Positions 33,545-41,377 of a stretch of DNA of 64,000 nucleotides are shown piece after piece. Below the pieces are notes generated by a model. It saw only the letters and a list, made by a program, of their open reading frames with translations, had not been told where the DNA came from and did no database searches. Within the stretch, counting starts at the first letter, position 1. Every line of letters starts with the position of its first letter. This DNA is from Planctomycetota bacterium (GTDB taxonomy: Bacteria; Planctomycetota; Brocadiia; SM23-32; JAKLEA01). The translations under genes and the position numbers were made by a program. The stretch is from assembly GCA_022711755.1 (NCBI GenBank), contig JAKLEA010000016.1:62001-126000 (forward strand), written 5' to 3'.

Positions 33545-35011
33545 GTGAACCGCGCGGCATCGCTCCTGAATAGAAACTGGGACAGATTCCTCGTCGGAGG
33601 GGTCTGGGCATTCTTCTTCCTGGGCGTCCCGTTCAGCGCCATGGAGGGCGATTCCGGCTGGTTCTACATGGCGGTCCATTACCTTGAGACGGGCACGTAC
33701 CGCTATGGCACCGGCATGACCGCCTTCAACGGCCCGTGCCTCTACCATAATCCTTTCGGCTATCCGGCCCTGATCGCGCTGACTAAACAGTTAGGCGGTT
33801 CAGGCTGGCCGATTCTCCTGCAACTCATCCAGGGCGCGGCTTACCTCGGCGCATACGAGGCATGCAGACGACTTTATGAAATCGCATCGGGAAAAGCCCG
33901 TCCAGTCGTCCTTCCTGTTATTTACGTCGCCCAATTCACGACCATCGAGTATTCAAACTACGTCATGTCCGAATGCGTTTCCGGCTTCTTCATTTCCGTC
34001 TCGGCGTGCCTTCTGGCTGCCTGTCTGTGTGACCGGGAGGGGGGCAGGCCGGGCCTGAGGGTATGGCTGGGGTTATGCGCCGCCGAGGTCGTCTTCCTTA
34101 AGACGGTGTGCCTGCCGATAATGATCGCGGCGTGCGCATGGCTTCCCATCCCCGCGGGCAGACGCCGGAAACTTGAAGTCGTGCCAGGCGGCATACTGGT
34201 TGTCCTGATCCTGGCCTCGATGAGTTTCAATCTGGCCTGTTTCAATCGTTTCGCTCTCAAAGGGAACTGGGGCTGGAACATATTCAACCGCGTGGTCCAT
34301 ACCGACGGGAAACTCAACCCCGAAGGCGCGGTGACGCGGGCAACGATGGAACTGACAGGCATGACGATTACGCGCGACTGGTTCTGGTGGGACCTGGAGG
34401 ACGCGCTGGGACGCAAGGGTTTCAGCCTCGACGAGACCTCGACGATTGCCGAGGTCATAGCCAGGGAGGGCATTGCGACCTATCCGCTTGGCTTCGCATT
34501 CGGAACCTTCACAAACGGTTATCGCCTTGCGATCCTGACGGACGCCATTTCGCAGGTCCGTCCTGATCTCGATTCCTGGCGGCGAAGCCAGGAGGCATTG
34601 CGGCGCAGCCAGGGGGCGTATCTGCTTGACCAGTTGCTTGCGGCATGGCCGGCGTGGAGGAATCGCTTCACGCCGATATGCAGTTTCTATGCCGGTTTCG
34701 ACCGCGCATTCCGCTCATGGCTAGGATTCCTGCTGGCAAACGCGGCATGGATTGGGATATATCTCTGGGCGCTTGCCCGTCCGCCGTTCGGACGGCGCGA
34801 GTCCGGCATGCGGTTCGGTTTCTGGCTGATTCTTGCCATTCCGGGACTGGTGATCCTCGGCTCTGCGGCCTCGGAGCACATTTTCATTCGCTACAAGGTT
34901 CCCGTCATGCCGCTGCTTCACACTGTGGCGATTCTGAAACTTGCATCCATACTCCCTATGACCGGGAAATGCGCTGGCAATATGGAATCCAAAGAAGAAA
35001 GTAAGGATTGA
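33545..35011 (+). CDS. Polytopic membrane protein, GT-C glycosyltransferase-like
   Basis: 488 residues. A first helix (about 14-30) is followed by an acidic periplasmic loop, MEGDSGWFYMAVHYLETG, where the early acidic residues are placed as in GT-C (PMT/ArnT-like) glycosyltransferases. About nine more hydrophobic segments and a large soluble loop (about 245-360) follow. I prefer the GTG at 33545 because GGAGG lies 9 nt upstream; the frame reaches an ATG at 33506. trpC starts two bases after its stop, so they may be cotranscribed. A transferase using a polyprenyl-phosphate sugar is plausible but unproven; no family signature is certain. Confidence 0.6.
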   Translation: MNRAASLLNRNWDRFLVGGVWAFFFLGVPFSAMEGDSGWFYMAVHYLETGTYRYGTGMTAFNGPCLYHNPFGYPALIALTKQLGGSGWPILLQLIQGAAYLGAYEACRRLYEIASGKARPVVLPVIYVAQFTTIEYSNYVMSECVSGFFISVSACLLAACLCDREGGRPGLRVWLGLCAAEVVFLKTVCLPIMIAACAWLPIPAGRRRKLEVVPGGILVVLILASMSFNLACFNRFALKGNWGWNIFNRVVHTDGKLNPEGAVTRATMELTGMTITRDWFWWDLEDALGRKGFSLDETSTIAEVIAREGIATYPLGFAFGTFTNGYRLAILTDAISQVRPDLDSWRRSQEALRRSQGAYLLDQLLAAWPAWRNRFTPICSFYAGFDRAFRSWLGFLLANAAWIGIYLWALARPPFGRRESGMRFGFWLILAIPGLVILGSAASEHIFIRYKVPVMPLLHTVAILKLASILPMTGKCAGNMESKEESKD

Positions 35012-35012
35012 T

Positions 35013-35813
35013 ATGGACATACTTGACCGGATATGCGCCAACACTCGGATCGAACTGGAATCCCGGAAGGGGATGGTTCCGCTTGCTACGCTCCGGGACC
35101 GTTGCGGCGCTGCGGAGCCTTGCCGCGGGTTTGCGCGGGCGCTCAGGGACGCGCCGGGAGTCGCCCTGATCGCGGAACTGAAGAAGGCGTCGCCGAGCGC
35201 CGGGCTGATTCGGCGGGATTTCGACCCGGCGACAATCGCACGGGCGTACGAGGACGGCGGGGCGTCCGCAATGTCCGTGCTGACCGACTCGAAGTTCTTC
35301 CAGGGCGATCTGGCGTACCTCCGGGTGGTCCGCAACGAGGTCGGACTTCCGCTGCTGAGGAAGGATTTCACCCTTGACGAATATCAGGTTTATGAGGCGC
35401 GAGCGGCAGGGGCGGACGCCATACTGCTCATTGTCGCGTGCCTGGATGACGCGCAGTTGCGGGGACTGCGGGAGCTGGCCGAATCGCTCGGTATGGACGC
35501 GCTTGTGGAGGTTCATGACAGGGGTGAGATGGCGCGCGCGCAGGATTCCGGGGCTGAACTCATCGGGATAAACAACCGCAACCTCAGAACGTTCGAGGTT
35601 GATCTGCGCGCGAGCATCGAACTCGCGGCCCTAGCGCCGGTGGGCGCAGCGCTTGTCAGCGAGAGCGGGATAAAGAATACGGAAGACCTTGCGTTCCTGG
35701 GCAAGGCCGGGGTGAAGGCGGTTCTGGTGGGGGAGACGCTTATGAGAGCGCCGGACATGCGGAGTGCGGTTGAGTCGCTGCTGGCGTCGCAAAGGAATAA
35801 ACCGACTTCCTGA
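35013..35813 (+). CDS. trpC: Indole-3-glycerol-phosphate synthase
   Basis: 266 residues of the TrpC TIM barrel, which closes the ring of CdRP to indole-3-glycerol phosphate in tryptophan synthesis. Motifs seen: IAELKKASPSAGLIRRDFDP (catalytic Lys), SVLTDSKFFQG, LLRKDFTLDEYQ, LVEVHDRGEM, IGINNRNLRTFEVD and VSESGIKN. It is a stand-alone enzyme, not a TrpC-TrpF fusion. No other trp gene lies in the window. It directly follows the membrane protein gene and is convergent with the HEPN gene. Confidence 0.96.
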   Translation: MDILDRICANTRIELESRKGMVPLATLRDRCGAAEPCRGFARALRDAPGVALIAELKKASPSAGLIRRDFDPATIARAYEDGGASAMSVLTDSKFFQGDLAYLRVVRNEVGLPLLRKDFTLDEYQVYEARAAGADAILLIVACLDDAQLRGLRELAESLGMDALVEVHDRGEMARAQDSGAELIGINNRNLRTFEVDLRASIELAALAPVGAALVSESGIKNTEDLAFLGKAGVKAVLVGETLMRAPDMRSAVESLLASQRNKPTS

Positions 35814-35815
35814 CT

Positions 35816-36229
35816 TTATACCCGAGCTTCAGGGGGCAGTTTCTTTCTGATCGCGGAGCGAACGCGCCGGGCCAGCCTCACAGCCTCGCGGGCTTCAGAA
35901 ATGGACGGCATCTCCTGATCCCCGGGATACCGCGCCGCGATTGCATATGAAGTCAGAATTCGTTGTTCTTCGACTGTCAGGCCGTGATTCACGTCCGTCG
36001 GCATCAGACCGGTCAAATGTTCAATGTCATGAGTCTTCGGGAATTCGATGCTGTTCCAGATAAGCAACGCCTTGAGATACTTTTCAACGCATTGCTGAGC
36101 GTGAAACACTACCGTATCCGATGGGCATTCCTTCCCCATCCTCAGCGTATGAGCGGCATTCTTGAGGTCGTTCTCCGCCTTTTCAACCCATTCGGCGCAT
36201 ACAGCAGCCGATCGCTTAAGCTCTCGCAT
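35816..36229 (-). CDS. HEPN-domain protein of an MNT/HEPN pair
   Basis: 137 residues, all-helical, with FHAQQCVEKYLKALL and FPKTHDIEHL followed by RYPGD, the pattern of the PF05168-type HEPN branch. The Rx4-6H RNase motif of toxic HEPNs (HepT Rx4HxY) is not visible. It overlaps the MNT gene by 14 bp and is translated after it. Pairs of this sort range from toxin-antitoxin systems to poorly understood nucleotidyltransferase partners. Without the RNase motif I cannot call this copy a toxin. Confidence 0.8.
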   Translation of the reverse strand: MRELKRSAAVCAEWVEKAENDLKNAAHTLRMGKECPSDTVVFHAQQCVEKYLKALLIWNSIEFPKTHDIEHLTGLMPTDVNHGLTVEEQRILTSYAIAARYPGDQEMPSISEAREAVRLARRVRSAIRKKLPPEARV

Positions 36230-36548
36230 ACAGCACCTTGCCTTCGTGGAAAGCCGGATGCTCTATCGTGCCGATGACATCCTTGCGCCACTCGAAATCC
36301 TCCGGCGTGGTTACAATGATGTCCTTGGGAATGCGAACGTCATGAAGCTCAATGCCGATTTCCACGGCCTTTTTGCGTCTCGATCCTTCGACCTTCATGA
36401 TTATGAGGAGGTCCATATCGCTGCCGTCGCCCGCATCCCCCCGTGCGCGCGAGCCAAAGAGAATAATCTTCTCCGGGTCGAATCGTTCAACTATTCGATT
36501 AACCGCCTGGTCAATCGCCTTTTGCATGCGTTTTAACGAGTTGGACAT
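36216..36548 (-). CDS. Minimal nucleotidyltransferase (MNT) of an MNT/HEPN pair
   Basis: 110 residues of a minimal polymerase-beta-like nucleotidyltransferase with GSRARG at 32-37 and the metal dyad D44/D46 in GSDMDLLI. MNT antitoxins AMPylate their HEPN partner. The ATG at 36548 gives the usual short N-terminus; the frame is open to 36617. It is the first gene of the pair and overlaps the HEPN gene. The catalytic residues needed for metal binding are present, so it should be active. Confidence 0.85.
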   Translation of the reverse strand: MSNSLKRMQKAIDQAVNRIVERFDPEKIILFGSRARGDAGDGSDMDLLIIMKVEGSRRKKAVEIGIELHDVRIPKDIIVTTPEDFEWRKDVIGTIEHPAFHEGKVLYARA

Positions 36549-36736
36549 TGGCGAACTCTCAATCGGGGACTGCGATATCCCGCGCGGCAACAACGGATCA
36601 ACGTTTCCACACAGCAAACGCGCCCGACGTGAATTGTCTTGCAGGATGGCAGTCCGCTTCAGCCGTTCAGTCTACAGCGGAGAAGTCTGGAAATTCAACA
36701 TGCGCAAAAGCAGACTTTTTTCGGCGAAGCAGATCT

Positions 36737-38245
36737 TCATCTTCCCGCTGCGGGATTCCAGAGCTTGTTCAACTCCGCGACGGCTGCGCGATATCCCGCG
36801 AAGCCGATCCTGTATCGTTCGGCGGACTCCCTGTTCGGCTCCACCTCCCACAGGAGTTTGCGCAGCTTTCGGTTGGCCTCCAGCGGGTTGGAGAATGTCC
36901 CTACGGCCGTAGCGGCGATCAGCATGGCCGAATAGCACGCCGGGTCCACCTCGTCGTACATCCTGATCGGCTTGTTGTAGACGTCCGCTCTGATGCCGGC
37001 CAGCAACTCCTGCCTGCCAAGCCTGCCCATCGCGCACACGCGTTCGATCTCCACGCCTAGGGATTCCATGCCCATCGCTATATCCTGGAGCGAATAGGCT
37101 ATCCCTTCAATGACGGCGGCGAAGATGTCGGTTGAGGTGTGGCTGAGCGAAAGACCCATGAACGCGCCGCGCGAATTCGGCGCCCAGCGGGGGCTGGTGG
37201 CGCCTGCCAGGTGCGGGAAGAACAATGCCTCGCTGATTTCCTTGCGCTCGGCGATCTCGCGCAACAGCCTGCTAAGTTCCGCCGTCATGTCCGCGTCCGG
37301 CGGGATTGCGCTGCAATTGCGCAGGAACCAGTCTATTGCAATTCCAGCAGTCAGGACAGTTCCGCCGATCACGTGCGAGTTCGCCACCGGCGCAGGCCCG
37401 GCCTCCAGCCCGCCGGTTGGGGAAATGATCAGCCTCTCCGTCATGACGCGGAGCGAGCCGCTTCCGGCCAGATGCTCCGACGCTTCGTTGGGCGCGGAGA
37501 CCCCGGATGAAAGAAAGGCGGCGTCCTCTCCCGCTCCGACGACTACCGGTATGCCGGAGCGCAGCCCCAGCGTCATGGCCCGCACGGGACTGAGCCGTCC
37601 CGCGATCTCCGCTGAATTCCGGACCTCCGGCAGCAGTTCGGGTGAGATGCTGGCGCACGTGCAGAGCGCGTCATGCCATTTTCTTTCCCGCACTGAATAA
37701 AGTTGGAAAGCCGCCGCGTCCGTTGGATCCGTCGCTGCCTGGCCGGTCAGGTAAAGCCTGATGAAGTCCTTGGGGGCAAGGATACAACAGGTTTCCTTAA
37801 GCCTGTCAGGTTCATTCTCTGCGATCCAGCGCAGGCGGGCCGGGACGCTTCGCGGACTGAGCCGCTGCCCCGTAAGGGAGAGGAGGCGGGCCGCGCTTAT
37901 TTCGCTCTGGATGTGTTCGAATTGCGCGTCTGCGCGGCGATCCTGGAAAAGGATGGCCGGACCGAGCGGGTTGTTGCCCTTGTCCACGAGGACGAAGGAG
38001 CGCATCGCGCCCGTCAGTCCGATGGCGTCAATCGCCGCCGCCTCCTTGGGTTCTTCCGAAGTCGCTCTGCGGATCAGGGCGGCGACGGCCAAGCGCCATT
38101 GCTCCGGGTCCTGCTCGGCGCGGTCGCCTTCCATTACCGGGGGGCACTGCTGCTCTGCGGAGAAGGCGCATCGCCCATCCGAAGCATATATGTTGATGGT
38201 GACAGACGAGTGGCCAACGTCAATGGTCAGAATGTTTCTGGACAT
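36737..38245 (-). CDS. FGGY-family carbohydrate kinase (xylulokinase-like)
   Basis: 502 residues. The N-terminal actin-like fold opens with ILTIDVGHSSVTINIY and continues with AIGLTGAMRSFVLVD and ILFQDRRAD, the substrate region of xylulokinase-type FGGY enzymes. The second half has the ATP-site segments VVVGAGEDAAFLSSGV and GSGSLRVM. It phosphorylates a sugar or polyol with ATP; xylulose is only the nearest guess. GGAGG precedes the ATG. It lies 116 bp after the DegT gene on the same strand, and it fits with the pentose-phosphate and sugar-catabolic genes nearby. Confidence 0.82.
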   Translation of the reverse strand: MSRNILTIDVGHSSVTINIYASDGRCAFSAEQQCPPVMEGDRAEQDPEQWRLAVAALIRRATSEEPKEAAAIDAIGLTGAMRSFVLVDKGNNPLGPAILFQDRRADAQFEHIQSEISAARLLSLTGQRLSPRSVPARLRWIAENEPDRLKETCCILAPKDFIRLYLTGQAATDPTDAAAFQLYSVRERKWHDALCTCASISPELLPEVRNSAEIAGRLSPVRAMTLGLRSGIPVVVGAGEDAAFLSSGVSAPNEASEHLAGSGSLRVMTERLIISPTGGLEAGPAPVANSHVIGGTVLTAGIAIDWFLRNCSAIPPDADMTAELSRLLREIAERKEISEALFFPHLAGATSPRWAPNSRGAFMGLSLSHTSTDIFAAVIEGIAYSLQDIAMGMESLGVEIERVCAMGRLGRQELLAGIRADVYNKPIRMYDEVDPACYSAMLIAATAVGTFSNPLEANRKLRKLLWEVEPNRESAERYRIGFAGYRAAVAELNKLWNPAAGR

Positions 38246-38283
38246 GAGTCGCCTCCATGCGTCCGGGGACTGGCGCGCAGGAT

Positions 38284-38298
38284 GGGTTCTCTAAACCC
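38284..38298. repeat. Short palindrome of the GGGTT..AACCC family
   Basis: GGGTT (38284-38288) and AACCC (38294-38298) lie in the gap between the DegT and FGGY kinase genes. The context GATGGGTTCTCTAAACCCGC resembles elements at 43068-43086 and 53055-53083. Confidence 0.35.
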
Positions 38299-38361
38299 GC
38301 CAAACAGCTCGTTTCCGCGCGGGTGATCGGTTCGTTCAACCGCAAGCGCCCACCCCGCGCG

Positions 38362-39438
38362 CTACCATTCGTTCACCGCGTCAATGACCTGCCTGATCTC
38401 GCTTTCCTCAAGCTCCGGGAACAGTGGCAGGGACAGAATCTCGCCGCAGAATCTCTCGCACGTCGGAAAGCTCCCCGCCCGGAAGCCAAGATCGGCGAAG
38501 GCCGGCTGAAGGTGAACGGGGATCGGGTAATGAATCTGCGTCCCTATGCCGCGATTCTCAAGGTGATTCCGCAGGCGATCCCTTTCGGGCGTTCTGACCA
38601 CGAAGAGATGCCAGGCGTGTTCCCGGTCCGAAAGCGTCTCGATGCATTTTATGGGAGCTTCCCTGAACGCGGCGCGGTATCTTTCCGCGATCTCCCGCCG
38701 TCGCTCGTTCCATTCGTTCAGGCGTCGCAGCTTCACGCGGAGAATCGCCGCCTGCATTTCGTCAAGCCGCGCGTTCGTCCCGCGCAGGCGGTGTTCGTAG
38801 CGGCTCGATTTACCGTAGTTGCGCAGCTCGCAGATCGTGTCGCGCAAGCCTTCATCGTTCGTCAAAATCGCCCCGCCCTCCCCAAAAGCTCCAAGATTCT
38901 TGCTCGGGTAGAAGCTGAAGCACCCAATGTCGCCCCATGTCCCGGCCTTCCTTCCGCAGAGAGACGCGCCGTGTGCCTGGCAGGCGTCCTCGATGACCTT
39001 CGCGCCGGCGCTTTCGGCGAAGGCGCTTATCTCCCGCATGTCGGCCATCTGGCCGTAGAGGTGAACCGGAATGACGGCGTCAACGCTCCCCGCAATGTCC
39101 GGCGTCTTCATCAGGCCGGTTTCATCGTTGACGTCGCACAGGACAACCTCGGCCCCGGCCCTTTCAGCCGCGATCGGGCCAAAGATGACGTTGGCCGGGC
39201 ATAGGACGCGCTTGCCGCGCCCGATGCCGAGCGCCCTGAGGCTTAACTCAAGAGCGTCCAGCCCCGACCCCACGCCGACGCAGAACCTGGCCCCGCACCA
39301 TGCCGCGAACTCCTCCTCGAAGGCCGCCACCTCCCGTCCCAGAACGAACCATCCGGAGGCCAGAACCCCGCTGATCGCGCGGTCAAGCTCAACTTTCAGC
39401 GCCTCGTATTGTCTTTTACAGTCAAGAATCGGAACCAT
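38362..39438 (-). CDS. DegT/DnrJ/EryC1/StrS-family sugar aminotransferase
   Basis: 358 residues of a PLP-dependent aminotransferase acting on nucleotide-linked keto-sugars. Visible: VGVGSGLDALELSLRALGI (cofactor phosphate region), VIEDACQAHGA (D151) and the Schiff-base lysine K180 in SFYPSKNLGAFGEGG. I chose the ATG at 39438 (MVPILDCKRQYEAL), the standard N-terminus. It overlaps the end of the epimerase gene by 17 bp and is third in the GT2-epimerase-aminotransferase operon, which together would make and transfer an amino sugar to a lipid carrier or surface glycan. Confidence 0.9.
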   Translation of the reverse strand: MVPILDCKRQYEALKVELDRAISGVLASGWFVLGREVAAFEEEFAAWCGARFCVGVGSGLDALELSLRALGIGRGKRVLCPANVIFGPIAAERAGAEVVLCDVNDETGLMKTPDIAGSVDAVIPVHLYGQMADMREISAFAESAGAKVIEDACQAHGASLCGRKAGTWGDIGCFSFYPSKNLGAFGEGGAILTNDEGLRDTICELRNYGKSSRYEHRLRGTNARLDEMQAAILRVKLRRLNEWNERRREIAERYRAAFREAPIKCIETLSDREHAWHLFVVRTPERDRLRNHLENRGIGTQIHYPIPVHLQPAFADLGFRAGSFPTCERFCGEILSLPLFPELEESEIRQVIDAVNEW

Positions 39439-40441
39439 CGCCGCGGCTCCAGTAGCGCTCGCGATTCGCCCGGTAATAATCAACCGTCAGGCCAAGTCCT
39501 TCCTCAAGCGTGATCTTCGGCGTCCATCCTGTGATCTCGCGGAATTTCGTGAAATCGGCCACATAATCGCCTATCTCGATCTTCTTCTTTTCCGGCGGGA
39601 ATTCCCTTCGCTCGATGCGTCCGGAGCCGCAGACCGCGACAACCTTCTCCGCCGTCCGGGCCACGCTGACCGGCTGCCCGCCGCCAATATTGTAGACCTG
39701 GCCGTAAGTTTCATCCGAAGCCATGGCCATGAGCATTGCCTGCACGACGTCCCCGACAAAATTGAAATCCCGCAACTGCGCCCCGTCGCCGTAGATCGGT
39801 ATGACCTGATCGTCCATCGCGAGCCTTATGAACCAGTTGAGGTAGCCCTGCCGGCTGGTGCGCATGTGATGTCGTGGGCCGTAGGTGTTGGTTAGCCGCA
39901 GAGAGCACGCCCTGATTCCGTAAATGTTGTTATAAAGAATGTGGTACCATTCCCCGGCAATCTTGTTGATCCCGTTGACGTCCGTCGGGCGCATGAGGTG
40001 TTCCTCGGTGACGGGCGTGCCGAGCGTCTTTCCGTATTGTCCGCGCGTCCCCGCAAAGAGAAGCTTCGCGCCCGGATTGTTCCAGCGGCAGGCTTCAAGG
40101 ATTGAAAGCTGGCTGCGGCAGTTGATCTCAAGGTCTGTGAATGGGTCAATCAGACTGTCAATGTGGCTGACCTGTCCGGCCAGGTTGAAGATGAAGTCGC
40201 GCCCCCTGACGAGATAGTTCATGCTGCTGCGGTCGCGCACGTCGGATATGTTCACTGTCACCCTGTCTTCAATGCCGTGGATGTTGAACATGTTGCCGCC
40301 GTACGCAGGGATCAGGCTGTCAACGATAGTGACGCGGGCGTCAAGCGCTGCAAGCGCGCGGGCAAGGTTGCTGCCGATGAAGCCCAGCCCCCCGGTGATG
40401 AGCGCGTCCTTGCCGGAAAAGCATTTCCTCAGATCGCTCAC
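39422..40441 (-). CDS. NAD-dependent nucleotide-sugar epimerase/dehydratase
   Basis: 339 residues of an extended SDR. The N-terminal GGLGFIGSN binds NAD, then FNLAGQVSHIDS and FAGTRGQYGK follow. The usual catalytic YxxxK appears as NGINK (in DVNGINKIAGEWYH), so Asn stands where Tyr is expected. Later segments include SLRLTNTYGPRHHMRTS and YGDGAQLRDFNFVGDVV. The start is a GTG at 40441 that overlaps the stop of the GT2 gene (GTGA), with GGGAGG upstream. It would convert a nucleotide sugar for the downstream aminotransferase. Confidence 0.86.
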   Translation of the reverse strand: MSDLRKCFSGKDALITGGLGFIGSNLARALAALDARVTIVDSLIPAYGGNMFNIHGIEDRVTVNISDVRDRSSMNYLVRGRDFIFNLAGQVSHIDSLIDPFTDLEINCRSQLSILEACRWNNPGAKLLFAGTRGQYGKTLGTPVTEEHLMRPTDVNGINKIAGEWYHILYNNIYGIRACSLRLTNTYGPRHHMRTSRQGYLNWFIRLAMDDQVIPIYGDGAQLRDFNFVGDVVQAMLMAMASDETYGQVYNIGGGQPVSVARTAEKVVAVCGSGRIERREFPPEKKKIEIGDYVADFTKFREITGWTPKITLEEGLGLTVDYYRANRERYWSRGDGSDS

Positions 40442-41223
40442 CGTCCATCCTCCCGATCCGGCCCGGCAGATCGCCCGGCGGCCTCGGCCATTTTCTTCAC
40501 CTTTGCCTTGCCGCCCAGGATGACCAGCAACAGCCAAAGGTGCGCTATGCGAAGGACAGTCCGCGTAATGTGCTTCGGCCTGAAGAACTGGGACTTGCCA
40601 TACTGTCGCGCGTAGTGGTGCACGGGGACTTCGATTACGTTGAATCCGCAGATTCGGACCTTGGCCATCATCTCCACGCATATCGCCCCGCTGTCCGACT
40701 CCAGCGTGATGGCGTCAATCACGCGGCGGTGAAACAGGCGGAAGTCGCAGTCAACGTCCCGGGTCTGTATCCCGAAGAGCGCGCGATTGGCGAAATGATA
40801 GGTTCTGCCCACGGTCTTGCGGACAATGTTATCCGAGCGTCTGATCTTGTACCCGTTGACCATGTCGGCCTCGTCTATGCGTTCCAGCAGAAGGCTCAAC
40901 TCCTTCGGATCATACTGTCCGTCTCCGTCAGTATAAAAGATAAGCTCTTTTCGCGCATTGGCAAAGCCGCTTTTCAGCGCCCCGCCGTAACCCCGGTTTT
41001 GGGAATGATGCACGACGCGGATGCGCGGATCGGACGCCGCCAGCGCGTCAACAATGCGCGGGGATTCATCCTGGCTGCCGTCGTTGACGAGGATGATCTC
41101 CCAATCGTCGAATCTACCGATCAGAACGCTGCGAACGTCCGCGACCAGCTTCGCGATTGATCCGGCGTCGTTATAAACCGGGAAGAAGACGGAAATGCTT
41201 GACGGCAGTTTGTCCGAAGGCAT
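40438..41223 (-). CDS. Family 2 glycosyltransferase, polyprenyl-phosphate sugar transferase type
   Basis: 261 residues of a GT-A fold, like DPM1/ArnC-type enzymes that transfer a sugar from a nucleotide donor to a polyprenyl phosphate. Motifs: SVFFPVYNDAGSI, ILVNDGSQDES, HSQNRGYGGALKSGF, the DxD region FYTDGDGQYDP (D99/D101) and QYGKSQFF. Only one hydrophobic segment lies near the C-terminus (about 228-240). The ATG at 41223 is the start, because the upstream ATG at 41271 lies inside the -10 element of the promoter. It is first gene of the three-gene operon. Confidence 0.88.
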   Translation of the reverse strand: MPSDKLPSSISVFFPVYNDAGSIAKLVADVRSVLIGRFDDWEIILVNDGSQDESPRIVDALAASDPRIRVVHHSQNRGYGGALKSGFANARKELIFYTDGDGQYDPKELSLLLERIDEADMVNGYKIRRSDNIVRKTVGRTYHFANRALFGIQTRDVDCDFRLFHRRVIDAITLESDSGAICVEMMAKVRICGFNVIEVPVHHYARQYGKSQFFRPKHITRTVLRIAHLWLLLVILGGKAKVKKMAEAAGRSAGPDREDGR

Positions 41224-41239
41224 GGGGCAGTCCAGGGAT

Positions 41240-41303
41240 GCGGTTGACTGAGAGCTTCCACGGGCGCGCATTATAGGCCTTGCCCTGTTACTCAGTCAAC
41301 CGC
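41240..41303. promoter_or_regulatory. Perfect 13-bp inverted repeat spanning the GT2 promoter
   Basis: GCGGTTGACTGAG (41240-41252) and CTCAGTCAACCGC (41291-41303) are exact inverted copies 38 bp apart. One copy supplies the -35 hexamer of the GT2 promoter; the other lies just downstream of the predicted transcription start. This suits a repressor binding two sites, or a hairpin in upstream-initiated RNA. Confidence 0.6.
41270..41299 (-). promoter_or_regulatory. Near-consensus sigma-70 promoter for the GT2/epimerase/aminotransferase operon
   Basis: Minus strand: TTGACT (41294-41299), an 18-bp spacer and TATAAT (41270-41275). Predicted start is near 41263, with a leader of about 40 nt before the ATG at 41223. 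Confidence 0.75.
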
Positions 41304-41377
41304 AGCGGGTGCATCCAGGGGGAAACACCCCGGCGCTCCGGATGAATCTCCCCTGCCCGGCTTATCCCATGTCTTCA

